The notes under the pieces were generated by a model. It was not told where the DNA came from. It did no database searches and worked only from the letters and a program-made list of their open reading frames with translations. DNA of 64,000 bases. It comes from Neospora caninum Liverpool. Taxonomy: Eukaryota; Apicomplexa; Conoidasida; Eucoccidiorida; Sarcocystidae. The DNA is taken from the NCBI RefSeq assembly GCF_000208865.1, contig NC_018396.1, positions 6,504,514 through 6,568,513 of the forward strand. The letters are read 5' to 3'. This document shows, in pieces, positions 1 through 12,666 of this stretch; position 1 is the stretch's first letter; each line of letters starts with the position of its first letter. The position numbers and the translations under genes were made by a program.

Positions 1-1697
1 ACCGACGATGAGCCGTGATCAATTCGCGCTGCGTGATTGTACACCAAGGCGTCGATGATGTTCTGGGCCGGGCCTTCCTCTCCTGCATAGTAAGCAGCAC
101 AGAGCAACAGAGAAAGAGAGATGCAGCGGGCTGTGCAAAGCTTTTGCAAGTCGTTACTACGGACAAACAGATGAAATTGAGCGCGGGACCTGAGGAGCGT
201 GAGCGGGCATTGAGCACGGCCACGGCGAGTCCCCCACCAAGTTCTTCCCTCCGCGCGACATGAGCTGGTCACGGCAGATTCGGTCACAAGCTGAAAAATG
301 TCGTGCAACCTCGTGACGTTCTGCTGGTTACCGATAGCTCAAAAAACTTCCCTCGGCACCCCAGGACATTTGAAGTTCTCACCTGCGTGTGCAACGCACG
401 GAAGTCCCCTCTTCTTCACCAGGTCGAACACCTCGCGAAATTTGTAGTTTTCATTTCCCTTCTCAGACGAGGCCAGTCCAAAGCCGTCGATCATGGACAA
501 CATCGGCTCCGTCTGCGCAAAAAGAGAAAACCAGTCGCACCCAGGAACTGAAGGGACAGGCGTTGCAACGGAGGATCCACACAAGCTGGCCCAAGTCTTC
601 CCAAGCAGCCGACAAGTCCTGAGAGAAACGGACATCTAAATGTGTGGGTTTTCCCACCCACCGCGCATTAGGCACTGGAAGTCCGTCAGCAACTTTCTCT
701 GGAGAAAATGTACGACTTGAGGTTATCCGCAGCCTACCTCCTCAACACATCGAATGTGGTCTTCCACAGGAAGATTGCGCACGAAGCAGAGGATCCGGCG
801 AGAAGTGATACCCCAGCGCTGCTCGGCCTCGCAGCACCCGTCATAGATACCCTGAAGGAGGCAATCAATCACAAAGCGCACCGTTTCAAAAAATCAGCGA
901 ACGGCTCACGTTGTTTTGTGGGGTCTCGTCAAAAATGTGGCAGCCAGGCGAATAACAACGCACTACACAAGCGGCATGAGGACTACTCGAGACAACTCTG
1001 CGATGGTGTGTCCTCACGCGGCACATCGCCGTGGAGGAATATGGGCAATGGGAACAAACTGCCGTTGCACTGTGCCCGGGCCCTGAATCTCGGCCACAAA
1101 AAGATGAAGAATATCCTCACGACAACTCTCTTGCATGCGTTTCGGCTGCACACAAAAAAGCAGCTGTATTCTCACTTGGACGACGTCAATTGCTGGGGCG
1201 CGCCTGGTGTGTGACTGAAGATCGAAGAACAACTCGACGTGCCGCACATTCTGGGCCGCGGACTTCTCAAAGTAGCGCAGCACGAGTTTGTGGAAGTCTT
1301 CCCGGTTGCAGAGGACTTTCTCACGTTTAAAGTATGCGGCCAGGAAGGAGTCCAGATCTCCAAACGCAATACCTTGTCCGTCTTCGTTCATTGCCTTTTC
1401 GTCCTCGCTTCCATCGCCGACGGAAATGCCGTTCTTCTTTCCAATTTCCCTCGCCAGGCTCAAGTCCAGGGTGCCCTCCACATGGACGTGCAGCTCTACC
1501 TTGGGGATGTTCTTCGCGTATTCGAGCAGCAAGTCCACAGGCACACCGTGGCCGCAGCAACAGCAGCAGTTTGCCCGGTACAGAAAGTCTCCCTCATGAG
1601 CTCCGGAAGAGATGCCATTTTGGAGCGGAGTTGAAGTCGATGAGGTCTGAACCTGAATCCCCGCCATTGTTGCGTCCTGTGTATTCCCCAAGTTCAA
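1..1697 (-). CDS. Adenosine/adenine deaminase, 5' part (3' end beyond window)
   Basis: Metal-dependent purine deaminase of the ADA/AAH1 superfamily, which converts adenosine (or adenine) to inosine (or hypoxanthine) in cytosolic purine salvage. Four exons join in phase: 1697-1176, 851-738, 512-383 and 82-1 (continuing off the left edge). Exon 1 carries the N-terminal metal motif LHVHVEGTL (family HxH) after a roughly 65-residue lead with a run of five Cys. Exon 2 has the YDGCCEAEQRWGI helix. Exon 3 has GLASSEKGN and starts the HAGEEG motif, which is completed across the junction into exon 4. Exon 4 ends with RIDHG. The spacing from EDHIR to KF and HAGE matches the AAH1-like branch without gaps, so adenine deaminase or ADA-like activity is possible; substrate cannot be decided. 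The AAH1-type GLDSSE motif reads GLASSE here. The start may be 1697 or the next Met at 1667. Confidence 0.88.
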
Positions 1698-2795
1698 ACC
1701 GTGTGGTATCTTGGGGCGCGTGTTTGCCGTAATTGAATCAGGCGGCGTTTACCATGGCTAGATGCCCGTCTATGCGTTTTCCGCAATCGGTAGAAACACA
1801 GATACGGACGAGGTCGCCCAGTCTTTTTCCGCAGCGAGGCTCCACCGTCGTGGGATTCAGGCTGAGTTGGGTCACATTAGCCCCAAAAGCATCATGACGG
1901 TGGCTGCACGGGCAAGTGTCAACTGATATACCACGTCCTTCGGGCAGAGTCGCCTTCCTCCCCCCCAACCCCCCCCCCCCCCCTCCCGCACCGCTGGTCG
2001 AGGAAAATTTTCCGAATCCACCCTGCGACGACGTTCTTGCCGGCTGGACCCATCCCATCCCACCGGAATCCCGCGGTGGTTTCTCCCAGGAAAGCCAGTT
2101 CAGTTTTATAAAACTATACACCAGCGTTACCTTTTTAAGGGATCAAAAATTATTTAGCACCTTCGTGCGATTTTAGAACGTTTCCAGACTCTAGGACAGG
2201 CATTTGCGACGGAATTTGGTCAATCAGAATACGAAGCTTGGGGACGCACCACCACGTGGATTTGCTTCCGGGACAATCCTGTGCTCTGCTTCCGTTTTGC
2301 GGCCGGCAGTTAGACTTTGTTTGTGCCCTTGCTTGTAGCGTTTTTTTATACAAGGAAGAGGGTCATTGCGACGTCGGTCCGTGTCCGAGAAGATGGCCGC
2401 CACATTGATTTCGTGGTACCCTTTCTTGACAGACTTCACTCGAGATGATTATCTTGATATTATGATCTGGAAATCCACAGCTCAACTTTGCTGATTTTTC
2501 CCCCAAGGTGTATATGTACTTGTATTTGTGTTCTGTCGTCACTCTCTTTTTTTGAATCTTCACTATTTACGTGCTCCTGTCTGTGTCCTTTAGCAGAAAC
2601 TGGTGTCATGTTCGTTTGATTTACCATCTGCCAGCTTCTGTGCCCTCATAACTTCCAGTTCTTTTGTGCTCGGTTAGAATCAGTCTCAGAGAATCCTCTC
2701 TGGTTTTGCGAGTTTCTCGCCGTTTTCCCTAGGGTTTGCAAGCGACCTTCCCCGCGCACCGTTTCAGCGCTCCGTCTTTTATCAGTGTCGTCACG
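1698..2795. other. Divergent intergenic region with poly-C tract
   Basis: About 1.1 kb lies between two head-to-head genes, the deaminase (-) and the transporter (+), so it should hold both promoters and 5' UTRs. An interrupted C-run occupies roughly 1960-1985. T-rich stretches precede the transporter start. No further coding exon is supported; the short frames on either strand have no recognisable content. Confidence 0.5.
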
Positions 2796-4630
2796 ATGGC
2801 AGCTCTGCTCAGCACGTTTTTTAGTCGCGTGCACGCGCTGCTTCCCGACAGTTCTCATCCGGCTGCGAAGCAGAAAACGCCGTTTGGGATTAACCGATAT
2901 ATTTTACTGGTGATTTACATGATCTATGCAGTGCTCACGTCGTCAGTTTATTTCGGATGGCGTAGCATGAGTGCGATGCTGTTCAAGTCCGGGCAGTTCG
3001 CGTGGGTATGCACTGGAGAAAGCGCGGACACATCCCCAGAAGAGGGAGAGACCGATTATCTGTGTGCGCTGCAAGACACCAAAGTGCAGTCTTTGTTCAC
3101 AATTGCCATGGCGTGTCATTTTACGTGCAGCGCGGTAGCGGGGTATTTGCTTGACACCGTGGGCCCGAAGGTTGTTGCTTTGCTGGGTCAGACGTTAAAT
3201 GCCTTGGCATGGATTCTCCTTGCCTTCTCAGGGCCGAACTTCCGATCTGTATATGCAGCATTTGTCTTCATGGGAGCTGGTGCGGATGTCAGCGTATATC
3301 CGACACTCTTGATCTCTTCTCTGTTCCCCGGTTCAACGGCTTTTATCATGGCCGTGCTAGGTGCGTGTATTTCCACCAGTTTCTTCGTTCCGCTGATCCT
3401 GCGTACCATTTGGGATTCCACTGATGTCTCCTTCGAAGCAGTATGCATTGGATATGCTGTCGCGGGGCCCATTTTATGTGCCGTCGCTGCGGTGTTTTTT
3501 ATTCCATTGAAGTCTTTCAAGGGGGTGGACCAGTTCTCAGCCTATGTTGCGGCAGAGAAGCTGGCAAATACCCCAACAGATCTGTCTTCCCCGAAGGCGG
3601 AAGATGGGCTGTGGCAGCAAGCGACGGCCGTCGGGGATAGCCAAATGTGTGGTGAAGGTGAAAGTTGTGATGGCCGCGTCGCTGGATCTCAGCACACTGC
3701 GGGAACCGCAACGACCGATGAGTGTGGAAAGCATAGCTCACACGGGGTTGCGTTTTCCGATTTGTCCAACGACCCTCGCCTTAAGAAACAGGAAGTTTCT
3801 TTCACGTCGCAGGCGTTCACCTTTTTGTACTTCGGCATCTGTCTGTATTTCACCGTATGCGGCTGGGTGATGGCGTACTACCAAGAAGCCGCTGGTCGAT
3901 TTTTGTCCAAGGACGCGGAGTATGCGCTTGAAATTTTGACACCGCTCTCGACGATTCCTTGTCTCATCTTCGGGGTTGTGTAAGTTGCCACACGGAAGTC
4001 AGCAGCAGTTTCAGGTTCGAGACGCGTTTCACTCCAGGTGCTCGTAGTGACAAGTGGCTCTTCAAAAGGTAACCGCAGTCGTATTTTGACACCAGCGAGA
4101 GTATCTGTTCTTGTGTGGCAGTTTTTGGCTTCGGGGTAAAATCAAGCTTTTACCCCCTTGTTTGTTTGTACTTCAGGATCAATCGAATCGGCATAATGCC
4201 CGTCATTTTACTTATTAACACCATCGGCTTGCTGACGTATGTTTGCGTGGCGGCGGCGGAGCACGTGGTGGCCCAGTACTTCTCGGTCATCTTTTTTTTC
4301 ATGTACATTTCGATTTTCACAACCCAGATGTACGTTTTTGTCGAGTCGACGTTTGATTCGGCGCACTTCGGCAAGCTGATTGGCGTGGCGAGCCTAATCG
4401 GAGGATTGATGTCGTTGATCAGCAACGTCCTGTACGGGAATGTTACTGTCGGTATGCTAAACGGTGACACTGGACCAGTCGTTATCGTGCTACTCCTCGT
4501 CATTGTTCTGATGTACCCCTTGTTGCTCACCATGAGGAGCAAGCAGAACGCGAAGAAAAAGGTGGAGCAAGACGACATCCGCAATCGCGTGCTAGAACTC
4601 AAAGCAGCGCAAGCTGCTGATGTAGCATGA
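2796..4630 (+). CDS. ApiAT/SLC43-like amino-acid transporter (MFS)
   Basis: Polytopic transporter of the major facilitator superfamily, closest in pattern to the apicomplexan ApiAT family and animal SLC43, which move amino acids across the plasma membrane. Two exons, 2796-3979 and 4177-4630, are separated by a 197-nt GTAAGT..CTTCAG intron; the codon for Val is split GT|G, giving GVVINRIGIMPV. The product is 545 residues with about 12 hydrophobic segments. The first is YILLVIYMIYAVLTSSVYFG, followed by GWRSMSAML, a typical SLC43/ApiAT feature. LLDTVGPK matches the family loop between helices 2 and 3. A hydrophilic loop of roughly 110 residues (about residues 250-350) splits the two six-helix halves. 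An upstream in-frame Met at 2736 would add 20 residues; 2796 was chosen because the family N-terminus is short. The substrate is not predictable from sequence. Confidence 0.86.
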
Positions 4631-6769
4631 AGTCCCGCGCATTGCTTTAAGTGCAGGTTTGGTTTTTCGTGTGGGCTTACAGATGAATAGGGTCTTGTTT
4701 GTGCAGATGACGGGAAAAGCAGAGATATGCATATGCTTTTTCTATGAGTGGAGTAACGTTACAAAAATTAACGGTTGATACAGAACTTGGACCATCCCAC
4801 TCGGTTCTATATAGTCCAATAACCGCTTTTGCGGCGGCTAATATTGTGGGTAAACCTTTGGGGATTTTTACCCCACCGCATTCAAACGTCGCTCAACTAG
4901 GTCTGTGATGTAAAGCGAACTATAGTGGTGTGCAGGTTCAGTTATTAGCATAAGGGGCCAGAGTTGGGTATGCGAAAGAGCAACGTATTTGTTTTCGTAA
5001 GTCAAACGGTTATGGCAAAATATTCAGCTCTCGGTGGCAGTGGTGTTCAGTTGTGAGATTTAAAGTCAGACCCAGCGAAGAAAATGTATGCAGGAACATA
5101 GGACTTCTTCATAAACGTCTCATTTCTGGACTGTTTCTGGACTGCGCACTGGCATTTAGCAGAGTTGGATTAACTTCAACTACCTACAATCGCCGGTAGT
5201 GCTTTTGCGTCGAAAAACAGGTAGATCAGGAGAACTCATTTACAGTACTAGTATAAGATACGTAGATGGCATCTGTGGTGCTCTATGATATCGATTCGTA
5301 CGGTCGAAGCCGTCTGATGGCGAAAGGCGCCGATGAGGCCAAAGCATGAGTGAGTCGGTGTGCAGGTCACACGAGCCGAGGAAAGATCGAAATTATTTGA
5401 TCTGTAAATCAAGCGGTGCTTCATTTGCATATCAAGTTGAGCAGGACGCCGCCGCGCGCACAACTGTATCATCTCCCCTGGGACGGATGTAAAGGTACGC
5501 GGCATGCGTACGATAATGATACACGATATAAGCTCCGGCAAAGGGGGTTGCTCCGAAAGCGCCAGTGACAAGGGCGCAATCTGTTTTTTCTAATAAAGTG
5601 AAATACTGTGTTGGCGTACAGACGCTAGACCCAGGAATGCATCCATAGACGCACACATGTAGAGGCTGAGAACATTTTTAGTCATCTGTATCCATTCGGC
5701 TGCCGCTGTCTACGTATCCGGGAGGCAAAAAATCACCGTGGGTTGCAGGCAGCTCTTCGCTTCTTCCTTGACTGGATATATGGTTCCTCATTGTTTTGTC
5801 TATTGGTGTTGGACTTTGGTGTGCTTCGCTGACGAAGCCAACAGACTCCTGAGCAGCATCGCCACCTAGCGACGACTTTTGGCTGAGTACAGAGAGGGAC
5901 ACTCACACGTGAAAGACACCTAGAGGATGGGCGTTACCCATTGCGCTTCCCGCTTCGGAATACGGAGGACTCACCCTCACTGAAGATCTCGCGAAACCGC
6001 AGCTCCTTCTGGCGGGTGGTAACACACACGATCTCAGCTTATCTCAAACGTAGTAGTTCACTTGGAATACAGAGACGTTTGACTGCGAAATGTAACTCCA
6101 CGTAAAAGTCCGCATCTGATAGATGCCCTTTTTTTTTAAAAAAAAGTGGTGCGCCATCGCGGCTGCATGTAGGTGGAAACAGGAACTTTTGACGGGAGAC
6201 AGCCCCCGCCCCGTCTCCTGAGGGCGAGGCACACAGTCGCGCGTGGAGGGCCCCCTGACTTTTTGGGTCTTATTTGGTGCAACTTTTGTCTTCCAGTCCA
6301 TGCCCTCTGAATGGAGAAAAATCCATGATGTGTATTCGGCACATCTAAATCCCATCCCCTTTCCCCGAGTGAGGCCGCATCGTTGACCCCAGCATCTCAA
6401 CCGGCCAGACTTTCCTTTCCATTTACACTGCACCCTGGGCTGCCGCGACAGTATGCATACCTTCTTTTGCGAAGTTTTGCACAGTCACCCTCTCGACAGG
6501 CAGGGGTTCCCACTCCTGCGTATCATTTTCGGGGATTAAAGCATTGCTAGCAGTTGAGACCCGCGCCGACATCACGGCAGCCAGACTCGTGGAAAGGCCG
6601 TCATTTGTAAAATGTCAGTGGATATCCGCATCTGTAATAAGTAAGGGCTTTGCAAGAGTCCTAGTATGGCACTCGTTGGTGATTTCGGGTAAATCGGAGA
6701 GCGAAAGAGTGTGCATTAGGAGTGAGCAGGCTCGTGCTCCTGCTTGTTTGACCAAGTGATGAGGCCACA
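4631..6769. other. Intergenic region
   Basis: 2.1 kb between the transporter and the TPR gene, both on +. It holds the transporter 3' UTR and presumably the TPR-gene promoter. AT-rich, with no convincing exon. A near-perfect T8-9/A8 inverted repeat sits at about 6129-6145. Reading frames such as 6433-6044 (-) show no family features. Confidence 0.4.
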
Positions 6770-9700
6770 ATGGCGATGCATGAAAATGAGGCCTTCTGGA
6801 ACGATTTTTTCCGGCGCCCCGCCGCCCAAAAGGCTATCCAGTTGGAGCAGAGACTGATGATGAGAGAAGCGGTGAGAGGTTCTACCGTAGCAGGCAAAAG
6901 GGTTGACCTAACGCAACGTATTGAAGAAGTGACGCAGCTACTAGCATAGGGATCTTTGTAGAGTGGAGGCCGACTCTGGATCCTTTCAACTTTTTCGTCA
7001 GTTCCATTTCTATTCTTCTTCTGCCAGGCCGCCGACCTCAAGCGTAGCCACGACAAGGAGAAAGCAGAGCTGCTGGACTTGCTCCGCTCTTGCAGCTCGA
7101 GCTCGCAGGAGCTTGTTCAGCCGATGCTCGGCAGCGCCCGAGTCAAATGGCTGCTCAACACTGTGAGGCATCGGGCGGCAGCAAACGGACGACTCTTCCA
7201 TGAGGAGCTTCAATCCGACACAGCAGCTCTAGAAACGCTCGGCAGACTACGCGAGGAGTTCGAACATTCCCCAGTTGCATGTAGGAAGAAGAGTCCGTAC
7301 GATTATCTGTAGTGTAGCGGTGCACTATCCGTCAGCTGGAGACGAAGGCGCCGTTTTGCAAGACACGTTCCTCCTGCAGCAGAGGCAGCCTGTGTTGGAA
7401 GGTAGGGGGTTGTTTCTGGATTGACCGTTGGCCGTATCGCGCACCTGAACCGTGTCACCCACTATGCTCAGAGTGTAACACAGATAGGTCCACACATAAG
7501 TGGGAGTGCATTCGTCTCTCAAATGAGACACTACCAGCTCCATATTATAATTGCTTGTCGTTTTCCTTACCGTTGCATTGCATGTGACCAAAGTTTCTGC
7601 CGCAGAAGAACAAATGAATCAACTGAGGTCCGAGGCAACCAAAGAAATCGGACTGTCGGATTACTCAGCTCCAACACAACGCACATGGAGAGACATTCCT
7701 CCAGATGAACTTGCCGAGCGTCTTTGTAAGGGAGAAATATGCCCCCGGGACGAGTGGATTCCGGGTAAGGCGCCTATTTCGTTTCCCCGCTAGCGTTTTC
7801 TCTGCAGGCACATCCTGGAGCAGGGCGTGCCGAATATCAGAGCACACCCCTTTTCTTCCATGACGGGACATGCTAGACGCCGTGATTATCTGCCTTCGCG
7901 AAACACTGAATTTACGCAATGAAAAAAAGTGTTAGACGGTGGAAACAGAGCCTCGTTGTCTTACTCTTTTTATTCAGTGATCGAAATCCCGCTGGAGTGT
8001 GTGGCAGTTTTGAGTGTCGAGAAAGACATTTACAGCTTAAATACACAACCGCTGAAACAATTCCCCCGTGAAAAGTGTTTGCGTTCAGGAGTATCGCGCG
8101 ACAAACGGCCGCTGGATCCGAGTAGCCTGGAGGAGCACCTGAAGCTCGGTGACCGAATGTTGCAGGAGGGACGAGCGGCGTATGGCGTAGGGGATTTCGA
8201 TCTAGCGAGCATACGATTCACACAGGGCGTGCAACTGCTGAACTGGGTGAAGGCGGCAAGAGTTGAGGACCAACACCTGATTGACGACATGTACCTTACT
8301 CACCTGCGCAACCAAGCGCAAACAGCCCTGAAACTCGAGAAATTCCAAGAAGCCATCAGTGAGGAGAACAGTATGTTCGCCTTGATGAGAAACAGCCTCT
8401 CTCAAGGCAAAAAAGATATGATAAGGACTTGCTTCCCGCTACTGATGTCACTTTCGGGAATCTCATGCCTAACTAGCATGCATGGACAGTGAATGCGAAA
8501 GATTTTTTTCAACCAATTCTCAACACCGTAGTTCAGTGTGCCTAGGGGCACGCGAACGAGGCACTTGGAGAAGTCGAAGCCGTACCTGAGGTTGCGCTTA
8601 TCTGTAGTCATCTCATCGCTTTCTTCGTTACATACCTGTTTAACGGGGCGAAGGCCAGTGCTGATTCTGGTTTACACTTATATATGCACGGAAAACGTGC
8701 GGAATACAGCAAAATTCTCGAGTCCGTTTGTGGCGTTGCCAATCCTCTAGCTGCTAGTAGAGTGGCCGGTAGAATCTGCTCGACAAGAGGCGACGCTGAA
8801 TACATGGTGCTGCTCATCCACACCGGCGCATATTCTTTTGGGCCAACACATGGAGAGTGTCCTTGTGCTCTTATGCTGTATGCATCGGCACAGGGGCGTG
8901 CACGACCATCATTCAAGACATTGATGAACATGACGCCAAGGCGAGGTACCGAAGAGCAAAAGCTTACACGATGCTCGGACTTGTCAAATGCGCCAAGGAC
9001 GACTACGTCTTCATGCTCAAAAGTCCTTACGTCGATGAAACCGCAGTGAAAGCAGCGCGCGCTGCTTTGGCTAACCTCCGTAGAATCCTCAACAAGTACA
9101 AACTCCAAACTCGTGAAACAGTGCAGCGGAGCGTGGCTATTGACGTTTTCACAGGAAATCGGACGTGCACTGAAAACGCGGCAGCAGACGAAAGTGGGTT
9201 CGCACGCGAAGGGCACGTCGACGACTTTGCAGGCACAGAGCAATCGGAAGGGAAATCACACGCAGTAGAGCCGCGACGGTCCATCGAGCAACTGAAAGAA
9301 AAAACTTCCAGAAGAGAGAACGGAACCCACACAGACAGGGTTTCATTAAAAGATGAAGCTGACCTCAAGGCCAGCGTCAGGTCCTCTCACGAGGCTCAGA
9401 AGAAAAGTTGGTTCCACAGTGAAACTAGACCGGAACTCTTTCCGACAGCTGAAGCGGGAGAGCCAGCATCCCCGACGAGTGACAGACAAAAGGAGTCTCC
9501 CAAGGAAAATATGGTGAGAACAGAGCCTTCCAAAAAGGAACCACTGACGATGTCACCTTTGCCTCATCTGCTTTATTTACAACCACCCACTTTAGCACAT
9601 CTTGTCACAGGTGAAGAGGAAAATTACAAAGCCAGTATGCCCCACTGGTCATTCGAATGGTATGGGGCTGGAGTCGACGATACTCCGTGAGTGCACAAAT

Positions 9701-10874
9701 TCTGGTGTGGTCACGGTTTCTCCCTCCAACAGAGTACCACGCTACTGTCAAGCCGCTCATTTTTGTCGTGTTTCCTGTTGCAGACCAAATCTCTTCCACT
9801 TCTTCCGCTTGAAGAGACGAAGCTACTTCTGGAAGACTTACTGGACGCTTACACGGTGAGGTTCTTTCACTAAATGCGGTGGTGTTGGAGCAAGTGTTGT
9901 GGAAGAACAACGAATCGCTGGTATCCGCGCTTCGGTGTGCAAGCAAGCGCGCTGCTCAGAAAGTGAAGAGCGAGCCTCTCGGTCCATCCTACGGAGCTCC
10001 AGAGGCATCCAATGCACTCATCTTATTGCTAAGGATACGGAAAACTATGCATTATTCTGCTACAGTTCGGAGATGGGTAATTAGCAGCACCACAAACCAC
10101 ACAGCAGTAGGCCTCCGGGCACGGCAACTGTTGACAGAGTACTAATTATTGTCTCCATTGGTACATTACTATCCAATGATGACACTTGTCTGTTGCCGAC
10201 ACTCGAGTACGTCGTACTTCCCCACATGAATAGCAGCAGGAAACCGAACTAAAAAGTGACTCTCACTCTGATCAGGGTACACCGAGCAGTAGCAACCACA
10301 GATTTGTGAATACCAGCTGGGATGGCACAGTTCCTTGTGATTTTTTTTTCAGCACCTCAGGCAACCACATTAGATTCCTATATTGCTCGCTGATCCGGAG
10401 CTCATTCTCAGAGACATTTCCATCTTTATGTGTTCGACAATGTAGCACCACCAACTGGCTCTGACTACATTAGACTGCGCACTGTAAACACAACCGACGG
10501 TTTAAACGACCTCAAGGATCTTTCTCCCCTCGTCCGTTGCCTCACCGTGCCACATTGGCTCCTCTATGGAATTCTCTTTCCCTTGTGGATCCGTCACGCA
10601 GGATCCCGAAACGCAGGCCGAGCTGCAGGAGGCCACTCGTGCTGCAGACTTTGACATGAGACGGTTTTTGATCCGTGTGCGGAAGTGTCTGCCGGAGATT
10701 CAGCGACCCGTGTTTGAACGACATCATTTGCCCGGTAGGAATCACCACGAAAATCTCCGCATAATGGAGATGAGTGTTACACGCTGGCGGTCAAGCGACG
10801 AAACCGTCGATGAACTTCGAAAAGAGTGCTGGAATGCCATCTTCGGCGACCTCATTGACCTTGATAATGTGTGA
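6770..10874 (+). CDS. TPR-repeat protein, multi-exon, function unknown
   Basis: Likely exons: 6770-6871, 7028-7280, about 7594/7606-7764, 8089-8370, 8894-about 9686, 9784-9855 and 10602-10874. Exon 1 (MAMHENEAFWNDFF...) joins exon 2 in phase 0. The 3-to-4 (P|G) and 4-to-5 (N-R) junctions also agree in phase. Exons 4 and 5 encode a tetratricopeptide helical array: GDRMLQEGRAAYGVGDFDLA, HLRNQAQTALKLEKFQEAIS, then DIDEHDAKARYRRAKAYTMLG. This ordering resembles FKBP/AIP-type TPR co-chaperone regions, but no PPIase domain is visible. A charged, disordered stretch follows (about 9180-9560). Two junctions are unresolved. The plain acceptor at 7606 would create a TAA at the exon 2-3 join, whereas 7594 keeps the frame. 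Exon 5 also ends in phase 2 at 9686 while exon 6 reads best in phase 0; a donor at 9513 would fix this. The C-terminal exon (DPETQAELQE...) is helical and unrecognised. Confidence 0.62.
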
Positions 10875-11854
10875 ATGAACTAAAGAAACCAGCGGGTACG
10901 TTCTCCTCGTGAGCTGCACCCGGGTGGCATTTCTTTTCGATCCCATTCCATGTCAGGTCAAGACTATTGCTTCTTTACTACACATCTGCATTCGCGGATA
11001 TCTCATAAGAGTATTTAGCGAGTATTGCTTCGAAATGTACTACGTGACAGTCAACTTGGAGCTGTGAGTGATGGATACAACCGCCGACAACGGCTTTTCG
11101 CCCACAACTGGTATTTACTACAACCGTTTCGTTAGCTCTCAGTGCATAGAGAGACATCCGAGTATTCAAGCACAGAGTAACTGTGCCACTTACAAATTCC
11201 ACTAAAGACAAACTAGTTAAGCAACCTGAACCCTGACATCGGAACCAGAAAGGGGTTTTTATCGTCTGTAATACGAGTTTATTTCACAGTGGACAGTTAC
11301 CGACAGGACCATTCTCTCCTCTCCCTGTGAATTCCGTGTACGTACAAGAAAAAACACTTTAAACCAATCATTCACCTAACTACACACCGCGACAGTTACC
11401 AGGAAACATAACACCCTCTCTAACAGCGTGTCACCAGCGCGTCTACAGAAGGCCAGCAGCTGAGATTTTAGCAGTACACAACAAAAACTGCGACAATCAG
11501 TCCCAAGAAAGTCACAAGGTCCGCGAAGAGGATATCATATTTGCATTGCTCTACTACCCCTATGGTATCCCAGGAGATTCGTGTTCCACCTTGGAAGAAT
11601 CGGAGCACTGCTTCAGGGCTTGTTCCCAGAGAAGGCATTTAGAAGGGGACGGCCGGCGACGTACATTGCTAAACGGCGACGCGCTGCCTGAACCATCCAG
11701 ATGGGGGCTCCTGCGATCTTGAAGAGACAGAAACTCTCGGATTCTGAACCGAACATACTTCTTCCAGGTGTTACAACCGTGTCGACAGACGCGTAAATGA
11801 GAGGGTTCGGGGGGCGTCTGGGGTCCCAACAAACGCCGCTCGTGCGTAACTCGT
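10875..11854. other. Intergenic region, possible 3' extension of secreted-protein gene
   Basis: About 1 kb between convergent genes. Most of it shows nothing. The minus strand from about 11824 down to a TGA at 11613-11615 is open in a frame that would follow the secreted-protein ORF after a 41-nt GTAAAC..CCCCAG segment (see the entry at 11855-12139). Confidence 0.35.
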
Positions 11855-12139
11855 TTACTTATCAGGGTTGCATTGCTTGTTCACCATGCACGCACAGGCA
11901 GACTGTACTTCGATTCCCGTCATTTCGGAGGTCGTAAGCCCCGGATAACGTTGTTCAATCTCAACAAAACTGAACGTCGGCATACGGTCCTCGACAACTG
12001 GCGGCAAAGCCGCTCCCCCCCTTTCAACAGCCTCGATTCGATACGAAGTTTTCTGCTCTCTGAGCGCGTCAGCACGGAACCCCAATGCCAACAACATGCA
12101 CAGCAATAATTTTATCGAGAAGAACACGGAGATCGCCAT
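11855..12139 (-). CDS. Small predicted secreted protein (94 aa)
   Basis: A single open frame of 94 residues beginning MAISVFFSIKLLLCMLLALG, a clear hydrophobic signal peptide with likely cleavage after FRADA. The mature part is about 70 residues, mostly polar, with a small Cys cluster (CACMVNKQC) near the end. Apicomplexans export many such proteins to micronemes, dense granules or the surface; the destination is not predictable here. The frame stops just before a GTAAAC. After a 41-nt gap bounded by GTAAAC and CCCCAG, an in-phase open frame continues for about 70 codons to 11613. This could be a very short intron, a frameshift, or chance. No homologue is recognised. Confidence 0.45.
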   Translation of the reverse strand: MAISVFFSIKLLLCMLLALGFRADALREQKTSYRIEAVERGGAALPPVVEDRMPTFSFVEIEQRYPGLTTSEMTGIEVQSACACMVNKQCNPDK

Positions 12140-12650
12140 AATGGAGGGATTTGCTTAAACTGAAACCAATGGCAAAAGGGTAGGCACACCGCACCGTCCG
12201 GCCACTTGGGAGGCGAAATGGAATGACCGACTTCCACTTTACGTCCGCCTTTTTCAGCACAATTCTCGCTTTTTCTTTTGTTCACATAGATTATCCACAT
12301 ATGCACACATGTGCATCTATTGAGTGGGCACTTTCCGTCGCTAAGAGGGAAACAATGATTCCCTTGAAAAATCCTAACCGCCAGACACACTCCCCAACGA
12401 CGGCTCGTACAGCAACGGATCTCGCAGAGAAGAACCCAGGACAGTGCGATCTCCAAAATCAATCACTAGTAGAGAAGAACCGTGCAGAGAGCTCTATTTT
12501 CGGAAGCTGCCAGTGAGTTTTTTATGTTATATAGCTCCCTTCGATATCACGGTAACTCGCTGTGTGTGCAAAAACTACGTCGATGGCTAGCTGGTGGTTC
12601 AGGACGAGGCACACTGACTGTCACCTGCATGCAGAGAGCCCGTCGCGTAG

Positions 12651-12666
12651 CCCCCCCCCCCCCCCC
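12651..12666. repeat. C16 homopolymer
   Basis: Sixteen consecutive C, followed by GCGGCCCGC, in a spacer without genes. Confidence 0.9.
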
